In this document: piece after piece, positions 57,802 to 64,000 of the stretch | Layout: each line of letters starts with the position of its first letter | Numbering within the stretch: the stretch's first letter is position 1 | NCBI RefSeq assembly: GCF_030489605.1 | Contig: NZ_JAUKFY010000010.1 | Coordinates: 62,001 to 126,000, forward strand | DNA from: Brevibacillus laterosporus | Lineage (GTDB): Bacteria > Bacillota > Bacilli > Brevibacillales > Brevibacillaceae | Direction of reading: 5' to 3' | DNA: 64,000 nucleotides | Notes under the pieces: model-generated | What the model was told of the DNA's origin: nothing | Seen by the model: only the letters and a program-made list of their open reading frames with translations | The model's database searches: none | Position numbers and translations under genes: made by a program

Positions 57802-58686
57802 CTATTCCTGCTCAGGTACAAGCAGGCTGCGACGGGCAAGCAGCTTAGAAATAAGCCCATATCGCGGTGAGAATATAAAAGCTAGGGCGAATAATAGCCC
57901 CGCGATAACTGTCATGGCGCCAGCGATGGAGCTATCCAACCAGGTTGCCAAAGCATAACCGAGTGCGGAGCATAGGACACCGATCAGCATGCTTAATCCT
58001 AGCATGACAGGCAGACGGTCTGTCAGCAGGTAGGCAGTCGCTCCGGGTACAACCAGCATAGCAACAACCAGGATAGCGCCAACACTTTCAAAAGAGGCGA
58101 CAGTGGCCATAGAGACAAGCCCCATGAGAAGATAGTGGAACAAAGCGACTGGAATGCCAATAGCAGCCGCCATTGCAGGATCGAATGTGCAGAGCTTAAA
58201 TTGCTTATAAAAGAGCGAGATAACCAACAGACTGACCAAGAAGACGATTCCAATTCCCCAGACTGCTCTTGGACCCAGCTCCAGATCGCCGATTGTAAGT
58301 GTATCCCACGGTACATAAGCGATTTCTCCATATAACACACAATCCAAATCTAAATCAACTTGCGAGCTAAACAAAGAGATGATCACAACCCCGATCGAAA
58401 ATAGAGCGGTAAAAGTTACCCCGATGGCTGCATCTGATTTAACACCGCTGTTTCGAAAAAGCTGAATCAAAAAGACAGTAAGCAGACCAAATGCTCCGGC
58501 ACCGATTAGCATAGGCAACGTTTCCCGGCTACTCGTAATGAGAAAAGCTAGGGCAATGCCAGGTAGAATCGCATGGCTAATCGCATCACCTAGCATAGCC
58601 ATTCGTCTTAAAATGAGAAAACAACCGAGGAAGCCGCATGTAGCGGCTACCAATGATCCGGTTAAAATAATCCAAAAACTGTTCAT
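57802..58686 (-). CDS. mntD: Manganese ABC transporter permease (MntD)
   Basis: 294 residues, eight or nine helices of the ABC-3 family: L-G-D-A-I-S-H-A-I-L-P-G-I-A-L and S-V-G-A-I-L-V-V-A-M-L-V-V-P-G-A-T-A-Y. Last gene of mntABCD; its start overlaps mntC by four bases. Confidence 0.9.
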   Translation of the reverse strand: MNSFWIILTGSLVAATCGFLGCFLILRRMAMLGDAISHAILPGIALAFLITSSRETLPMLIGAGAFGLLTVFLIQLFRNSGVKSDAAIGVTFTALFSIGVVIISLFSSQVDLDLDCVLYGEIAYVPWDTLTIGDLELGPRAVWGIGIVFLVSLLVISLFYKQFKLCTFDPAMAAAIGIPVALFHYLLMGLVSMATVASFESVGAILVVAMLVVPGATAYLLTDRLPVMLGLSMLIGVLCSALGYALATWLDSSIAGAMTVIAGLLFALAFIFSPRYGLISKLLARRSLLVPEQE

Positions 58687-60029
58687 ACGGGAACACCTCC
58701 CTGTTCCGATTTTTTTCTGGAAGTAGGGGGGGACATATGCCCGAGCAGTAAAGGTGTCATATCATAGTGTTCTAGCTCAGCCAACATTTGTTTCAATTGT
58801 GGTTTGGTTAGCTGATCTACAATGAGCTCTTCATTTTGATCAACACCATAGCCCTGATACTTTTGTTCATTCATGAGGAATAAATCCCACAGGCGTTGAT
58901 TCAAAATGAGATCGTGTGCTTTTTCGACACCTGTTTTCGTGAATGTCCAATGCTCCAGTCGGCTTTTTTCAAAGGCAACCCAGCCCTTCTTTTGTAAGCT
59001 AGATAAGGCTTTGACTACAGTTGCATGTGCTTTTCCACTTTTTTGACTGAGCCGCTCCACAGGTATATACACATTATGGGATATACGCCGTTGTTTAATT
59101 TCATGTTCCATACATTCGTAGAGGGAGCGCAAGACATCCTGCTGCAAAACCTGATTTCGCAAACGTAAAAAACGAATGAGTTTGAACAAGACGCCGCGAC
59201 TTGGAGAAAAAATGAGTGAAAACAAGAATAGAGTTGTGGCACCGAGTACAATAATGGGACCAGTCGGTAAATTTTGAACCTGTGTGCTAAGCAATGTTCC
59301 AAATGCTCCGCTCAATGCTCCAAATACGCCGGAGAGTATAACCATTGACCCCAGTTTATTCGTCCAATAACGGGCTGTAACTGCTGGGGTAATCAGCATG
59401 GCTGCCATTAGAACAACTCCTACCGCTTGCAGACCAATTACCACAGACATCAGCAGCATAACCATTAATAATCCATCTAGCATACCCATAGGCAATCCCA
59501 ATCCGCGGCCAAATCCGGCGTCAAAGGAGAGCAGTTTAAATTCTTTAAACAATAAGCTTGTTAACAAAATTAAAATAGCTCCTACAACAACCATTGTATT
59601 GACGTCGTTACCAACTAAAGAAGCAGCTTGACCAAACAAGAATTTATCCAGACCGCTTTGATTACCACTGGAGCTATGCTGAATATAAGTAAGCAAGACG
59701 ATTCCGATTCCAAAGAACACGGATAAAATAAGCGCAAGGGCAGTATCTTCTTTAATTCGTGAGTGGCGTGAAATCATACTGATAAAGTAAGTAGCAACCA
59801 ACCCGGATAGGCCTGCCCCAAGTAAAAATAAGCCAACTGATTTTGAGCCAGTAAGTAAAAAGACTAAACAAACGCCAGGTAATGCTGCATGAGCGAGAGC
59901 ATCACCCATCAACGAACGGCCGCGGAGAAAGGCAAAGCAACCGAGTACCCCGCTGCTGATCCCAAGTAGAATGCAACCAGCCAGAACCCATTGCGTGTTG
60001 GGATCCTGCAAAGCCTGCCACCAACTCAT
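58683..60029 (-). CDS. mntC: Manganese permease fused to a DtxR-like domain (MntC)
   Basis: 448 residues. Residues 1-285 are an ABC-3 permease ([14 protein letters not shown]). Residues about 295-435 add a winged-helix of the DtxR/MntR type ([23 protein letters not shown]) plus a dimer-like part. B. subtilis MntC is of similar length, so the fusion appears normal for this family. The role of the extra domain is unknown. Overlaps mntB by four bases. Confidence 0.88.
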   Translation of the reverse strand: MSWWQALQDPNTQWVLAGCILLGISSGVLGCFAFLRGRSLMGDALAHAALPGVCLVFLLTGSKSVGLFLLGAGLSGLVATYFISMISRHSRIKEDTALALILSVFFGIGIVLLTYIQHSSSGNQSGLDKFLFGQAASLVGNDVNTMVVVGAILILLTSLLFKEFKLLSFDAGFGRGLGLPMGMLDGLLMVMLLMSVVIGLQAVGVVLMAAMLITPAVTARYWTNKLGSMVILSGVFGALSGAFGTLLSTQVQNLPTGPIIVLGATTLFLFSLIFSPSRGVLFKLIRFLRLRNQVLQQDVLRSLYECMEHEIKQRRISHNVYIPVERLSQKSGKAHATVVKALSSLQKKGWVAFEKSRLEHWTFTKTGVEKAHDLILNQRLWDLFLMNEQKYQGYGVDQNEELIVDQLTKPQLKQMLAELEHYDMTPLLLGHMSPPTSRKKSEQGGVPV

Positions 60030-60814
60030 TTTGACCCCTCCTGCTTGGACCTTTCTGTGGATAGGGCCAGCCGATCATTTAAGATTTGTAAGCGGCCTCC
60101 ATAGGTTTTTTGTAAATTCTCTGTGGTAAAGGTTTCTTCTGTTGGACCGTTTACGATCATTCGCTTATTAATCATGACAATCCAATCAAAATATTCTGTA
60201 ACGGTTTGAAGATCGTGGTGAACGACCAAAACCGTTTTATTCTGTTCCTTTAATTCGTTCAAAAGAAGAATGATTGCTTTCTCCGTAGCAGCATCAACAC
60301 CGGCAAAGGGTTCATCCATGAAATAGATTTGAGCCTCCTGAGCCAAAGCTCGCGCTAGGAAGACACGCTGTTGTTGTCCACCCGAAAGCTGGCTGATTTG
60401 ACGATCAGCAAAATCAGCCATACCTACTTTACGCAGGCATTCCATGGCCCATTCCTTATCGGTTTTGCCAGGTCTGCGGAACCAGCCAAGACGTCCATAA
60501 CGCCCCATTAGGACAACATCCAGAGCATCTGTGGGGAAGTCCCAGTCAACGGTTTCACGTTGCGGGACATAGCCTACTAGCTTGCGTTGCTCGCGATAGG
60601 GTTTTCCATAGATGTGGACTTCGCCAGAGGCAGCAGGGATGAGCCCTTGAATGGCCTTGATAAACGTTGATTTCCCTGCACCATTGGGTCCAATAATTCC
60701 GATTAATTTGCCTTCAGGAATGGTAAGTGTGACATTTCGAAGGACTGGTTTTTTCTGATAGGCAACCGTCAAATCGCTGACGGAGAGTGGTTCGTATGAT
60801 GTAACGGGATTCAT
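60026..60814 (-). CDS. mntB: Manganese ABC transporter ATPase (MntB)
   Basis: 262 residues. Walker [10 protein letters not shown], signature L-S-G-G-Q-Q-Q-R, Walker [13 protein letters not shown], switch H-H-D-L. Second gene of the mnt operon, 17 bp after mntA. Confidence 0.93.
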   Translation of the reverse strand: MNPVTSYEPLSVSDLTVAYQKKPVLRNVTLTIPEGKLIGIIGPNGAGKSTFIKAIQGLIPAASGEVHIYGKPYREQRKLVGYVPQRETVDWDFPTDALDVVLMGRYGRLGWFRRPGKTDKEWAMECLRKVGMADFADRQISQLSGGQQQRVFLARALAQEAQIYFMDEPFAGVDAATEKAIILLLNELKEQNKTVLVVHHDLQTVTEYFDWIVMINKRMIVNGPTEETFTTENLQKTYGGRLQILNDRLALSTERSKQEGSK

Positions 60815-60831
60815 TTAGGACCCTCCTTTTT

Positions 60832-61794
60832 TTATTTGAGAGCAGAGACAATTGTATCTACATTATGCTTTACCATACCGATATAGTTTCCCTCAGGCGT
60901 GCCTGGCGTGCCCATTGCATCAGAGAATAATTCACCGCCGATGACAACGTTGTGGTTTTTGGCAGAAGCCCCCTCAACTACAGCTTCAATCGAGCGCTTT
61001 GGAACTGAGGATTCTACGAAGACAGCTTTGATTTTTCGATCAACAAGGGTAGTTACCAGGTTCTGAACGTCCTTTAAACCATATTCAGAAGCTGTACTAA
61101 TCCCTTGCAGGCCTACAACTTCAATATCATATGCCTTACCAAAATAAGCGAAAGCATCATGTGCGGTAACTAGGACACGTTGCTCTTTAGGAACAGTTGC
61201 AACCTGTTCTTTTGCATAATCATGCAATTCTTGCAATTGTTTTAAATAGTTTGTCGCATTTGTGTGATACATATCTTTATGTAAGGTATCAATTTCGGAT
61301 AAGGAGTCGCGAACCTGCTCTACAGCTTTCATCCACAGGGATACATCGAACCAAACATGTGGATCTGGCTGATCTGGTGACTCAGGATCTGCGTGTAATA
61401 ATTCTTTCGGGATTTGTTTCGTCACCGCAATGACTGGCTTCTTTTTGCTCATTTGTTCGAATATATCGACCATTTTTCCTTCAAGATGAAGGCCGGAATA
61501 AAAGACAATGTCGGCATCCTCAATTCGTTTGATATCCCCTTGAGATGCTTTGTATAAATGGGGGTCTACACCAGCACCCATTAATTGAGTAACCTCTACT
61601 TGATTTCCACCGACCTTTGCCACAATATCTGCGACCATACCCGTAGTGGTGGTGATTTTCCATGTCCCTTCGTGTTGGGATTTTTGTGTATCACCGCCAG
61701 TCGCTTGTGGTCCGCAGCCTGTCAGTACAAGTGATAAGGCTAAGACGGAAGCGCTAAGGAATGAAAACCAACGTTGTTTTTTCAATAGTTGCAT
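60832..61794 (-). CDS. mntA: Manganese-binding lipoprotein (MntA)
   Basis: 320 residues. Lipobox L-T-G-C (Cys27). Metal ligands as in the cluster 9 family: D-P-H-L-Y (His about 79), P-D-P-H-V-W-F-D (His about 145), H-D-A-F-A-Y and a final D in G-E-L-F-S-D. Delivers Mn(II), possibly Zn(II), to the MntCD channel. First gene of the operon; the MntR box lies over its promoter. Confidence 0.92.
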   Translation of the reverse strand: MQLLKKQRWFSFLSASVLALSLVLTGCGPQATGGDTQKSQHEGTWKITTTTGMVADIVAKVGGNQVEVTQLMGAGVDPHLYKASQGDIKRIEDADIVFYSGLHLEGKMVDIFEQMSKKKPVIAVTKQIPKELLHADPESPDQPDPHVWFDVSLWMKAVEQVRDSLSEIDTLHKDMYHTNATNYLKQLQELHDYAKEQVATVPKEQRVLVTAHDAFAYFGKAYDIEVVGLQGISTASEYGLKDVQNLVTTLVDRKIKAVFVESSVPKRSIEAVVEGASAKNHNVVIGGELFSDAMGTPGTPEGNYIGMVKHNVDTIVSALK

Positions 61795-61820
61795 AGTTGT
61801 CCTCCTGCAAGTTTTTTATC

Positions 61821-61850
61821 TTTATACTAAAAAGTTTCCTGAGGTCAACT
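61821..61850 (-). promoter_or_regulatory. mntA promoter with MntR box
   Basis: On the minus strand TTGACC (61843-61848), 16 bases, TATAAA (61821-61826). The palindrome AGTTGACCTCAGGAAACT (61833-61850) matches 13 of 17 positions of the B. subtilis MntR box TTTGCCTTAAGGAAACT and covers the -35. Manganese-bound MntR should repress the operon here. Confidence 0.8.
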
Positions 61851-62237
61851 TTATCACAAACATTTGCCCGAGTGCAACAATTTTACCATATGCTACCTCA
61901 ACGGAATTGGTGCTTGATCATGTATTCATTCAGGAAGAAGGATACCTAAACTCTGTTAAATCTCGTAAAGATCGAGTTATGTGAGCCAATCGGAATTAGA
62001 GATGCGAAAGCATACAGGACTTGTTTGTAAACAATGATAAATGGGTAATTTGTTCGACAGGGTAGTGGGATGCAGGGAGAGAAGCGAGTGCTGAAGGATC
62101 TCTTTGGTGAATAAAAAACTCGGCTAGCACCGAGTCTGTCTCTATATAGAAATAAAAAAGTCAATTCGTTATCATCTGCATAAAGAGCTAAGAAGTATGT
62201 ACCCGACTAAAGCTTTTTTAAAACTAGAGTCAGAGTC
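61851..62237. other. Intergenic with gene remnants
   Basis: A plus-strand tail (about 61905-61984) reads E-L-V-L-D-H-V-F-I-Q-E-E-G-Y-L-N-S-V-K-S-R-K-D-R-V-M and stops; no start is seen. A terminator for the minus strand is at 62112-62135. No intact gene. Confidence 0.45.
62112..62135 (-). terminator. Terminator of the 65-aa minus-strand frame
   Basis: ACTCGG, loop TGCTAG, CCGAGT, TTTTTATT on the minus strand; about 100 bp past that frame's stop. Confidence 0.75.
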
Positions 62238-62435
62238 TTACACATATTTGGTATCATCTAGAAGCAGTACTTTTGGCTCAAAATAACTAAAGCTGTAAGC
62301 ATCTGCTGACTCCAAGCGTAAGGAAGCATTGGCAAGCGGAGAAAACCTGTTTGCATATCTAGATATTGGCCCAGGGTTGCTGAAAAGCCAATCAATTTCT
62401 CCAGCAAATGTATATCCGCTGCCACGGTCTAACAA
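62238..62435 (-). pseudogene. Hypothetical 65-aa frame, probably frameshifted at its start
   Basis: The frame reads [22 protein letters not shown] ... D-A-Y-S-F-S-Y-F-E-P-K-V-L-L-L-D-D-T-K-Y-V and looks coding. A good ribosome binding site (AAGGAGAG) with an ATG lies just upstream but in another frame, where it stops after four codons; adding one base would join the two. The remaining TTG start at 62435 is 16 bases from the site. A terminator downstream supports a real unit. Family not recognised. Confidence 0.45.
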
Positions 62436-62686
62436 TTGAACATAAATATCTCTCCTTCATGAACAATTCACAGTCAGCCAATAGCTTTGCACGTAATAAA
62501 AGTGGGATGCCGTTGCACTCAATGTATCACAAGTTCAATAGAAGAGGGAGCGAGAATCGAAATAGGCGGCGTTTATCAATAGCCATTTCTTGCTCAAATA
62601 CTACCTTTTTGCTATTATTAATCTTAGTGTATTTTTTAGCGGATAGGAATGGGCAGATCATTCTATCCGTGGGAGGGAACGAAGAA

Positions 62687-64000
62687 ATGGATCGTCTGGA
62701 AAGGCAGAAAAAAATTCGCAATTTCTCTATCATCGCTCATATTGACCATGGGAAATCTACCCTGGCAGACCGTATTCTTGAACTGACAGGAGCTTTGACT
62801 GCTCGTGAGATGGAAGCGCAGTTCCTGGATACGATGGATTTGGAAAGAGAGCGTGGCATTACGATTAAATTAAACGCTGTTCGCCTGAATTATAAAGCAG
62901 ACGATGGCGAGGAGTATATTCTTCACTTGATCGACACACCAGGACACGTCGACTTCACCTATGAAGTATCACGTAGTTTGGCGGCTTGTGAAGGAGCGCT
63001 GCTAGTCGTGGATGCAGCGCAAGGTATTGAAGCACAGACTCTAGCAAACGTGTACCTGGCGCTTGATAACAATCTGGAAATCATTCCAATCATTAATAAG
63101 ATTGATTTGCCAAGTGCGGAACCAGATCGTGTCAAACAAGAAGTAGAGGACGTTATCGGTCTTGATACGAGCGACGCTGTTCTTACTTCTGCAAAATCAG
63201 GAATTGGTATTAAAGATGTGCTGGAAGCTGTTGTACAAAAAGTCCCAGCTCCAACAGGAGACCCTGAGGCTCCATTGCAAGCACTAATTTTTGACTCTTA
63301 TTTTGATGCGTATCGAGGTGTTATTGCTTCTGTGCGTATCGTCAATGGTACCTTGAAAAAAGGTATGAAAATTAAGATGATGGCAACCAACAAGACGTTT
63401 GAGGTTACGGAAGTAGGTACCTCTACGCCTCGCCAGACTCCGGTAGATGAATTGACGGTTGGGGATGTAGGGTACGTAGCCGCTTCCATTAAGACCGTTG
63501 GGGATACTAGAGTCGGTGATACGATTACAGATGCGAATCACCCGGCTGCGGAAGCACTGCCTGGTTATCGTAAAATTAATTCCATGGTATTTTGTGGACT
63601 GTATCCAATTGATACCAGCGATTACAATGATCTGCGTGATGCTCTTGATAAATTGCAGCTTAATGATGCTTCCCTGCAATTTGAACCAGAAACATCGCAA
63701 GCGCTTGGTTTTGGATTCCGTTGCGGATTCCTAGGACTTTTACACATGGAAATCATTCAGGAACGTATTGAGCGTGAATTCAATATTGATCTGATTACTA
63801 CAGCACCGAGCGTAATTTATCGCATTACACAAACCAATGGCGAGGTTATTGAAATTGATAACCCATCCAAAATGCCTGAGATACAAAAAATCGAGCTAAT
63901 TGAAGAGCCATATGTAACCTCCACCGTCATGGTGCCAAAGGATTATGTTGGAGATGTTATGCAGCTCTGCCAAGGCAAGCGCGGTGATTTCCTTGATATG
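62687..64000 (+). CDS. lepA: Elongation factor 4 (LepA), cut by window edge
   Basis: The first 438 codons of LepA. N-terminal GTPase: I-D-H-G-K-S-T (G1), I-D-T-P-G-H-V-D (G3), N-K-I-D-L-P (G4), T-S-A-K-S-G-I-G (G5), then domain 2 and the EF-G-like domain with [18 protein letters not shown]. Back-translocates ribosomes under stress. ATG at 62687 follows GGGAGG. Follows the spoIIP region in many Bacillales, but here the peptide and mnt genes intervene. No stop is in the window. Confidence 0.96.
   Translation, partial: MDRLERQKKIRNFSIIAHIDHGKSTLADRILELTGALTAREMEAQFLDTMDLERERGITIKLNAVRLNYKADDGEEYILHLIDTPGHVDFTYEVSRSLAACEGALLVVDAAQGIEAQTLANVYLALDNNLEIIPIINKIDLPSAEPDRVKQEVEDVIGLDTSDAVLTSAKSGIGIKDVLEAVVQKVPAPTGDPEAPLQALIFDSYFDAYRGVIASVRIVNGTLKKGMKIKMMATNKTFEVTEVGTSTPRQTPVDELTVGDVGYVAASIKTVGDTRVGDTITDANHPAAEALPGYRKINSMVFCGLYPIDTSDYNDLRDALDKLQLNDASLQFEPETSQALGFGFRCGFLGLLHMEIIQERIEREFNIDLITTAPSVIYRITQTNGEVIEIDNPSKMPEIQKIELIEEPYVTSTVMVPKDYVGDVMQLCQGKRGDFLDM

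Overview
The window looks like the chromosome of a spore-forming, AT-rich member of the Bacillota, most likely Brevibacillus (B. laterosporus-like). The evidence is the sporulation genes (sigK pieces, gpr, spoIIP), a collagen-like exosporium protein of the BclA type, the competence genes comER/comEA/comEB/comEC, and the order yqeG-yqeH-aroE-yhbY-nadD-yqeK-rsfS-yqeM and holA/rpsT/gpr/spoIIP/yqxA/lepA, which is typical of Bacillales. The species name is inference; the gene families are read from the sequence.

Region 1 (1-9.2 kb) is the most unusual part. The mother-cell sigma factor gene sigK is split. Its C-terminal part is at 8870-9166. A middle part that reads as E-I-L-M-H-L-R through K-E-G-N-E is at 1038-1127. 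Both meet a shared AATGAA, the same core used for skin excision in Bacillus subtilis. The 7.75 kb between the copies is a skin-like element carrying a SpoIVCA-type serine recombinase, a hidden 39-residue secreted peptide, a LolA-like gene with an in-frame stop, a DUF3221-like secreted protein, a collagen-like spore-surface protein with 123 G-X-Y triplets, and a 41-residue membrane protein. The middle sigK part also has no N-terminus: 27 bp upstream of it ends a second, different serine recombinase that runs off the left edge. The simplest reading is that sigK is broken into three pieces by two elements, each with its own recombinase next to its junction.

Region 2 (9.3-24.6 kb) is accessory or housekeeping: acetyltransferase, OsmC-like protein, transposase-like zinc ribbon, L,D-transpeptidase, CynX/NimT transporter, tRNA-Ser, a decayed stretch with a 56-residue gene, a CvfC-like HEAT protein with a redoxin, a peptide-binding lipoprotein with a C26 peptidase, a redox operon (NAD(P)-binding protein plus nitroreductase) behind a palindromic operator, a MATE pump, DNA polymerase IV with a candidate LexA box, and a DCC thiol oxidoreductase.

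Region 3 (24.7-32.8 kb) is the compact YqeG-YqeM cluster (ribosome assembly, shikimate, NAD synthesis) followed by a T-box leader and leuS. Region 4 (33-47.5 kb) holds a rearranged competence locus (comER, comEA, asnB and comEB on the minus strand, comEC on the plus strand), an ECF sigma/anti-sigma pair, holA, rpsT, and the sporulation genes gpr, spoIIP and yqxA. Region 5 (47.7-54.9 kb) is a five-gene peptide ABC transporter with an M24 peptidase. Region 6 (55-61.9 kb) holds a Nudix hydrolase, an MFS pump divergent from a TrmB-type regulator, and the manganese transporter mntABCD with an MntR box over its promoter. The window closes inside lepA.
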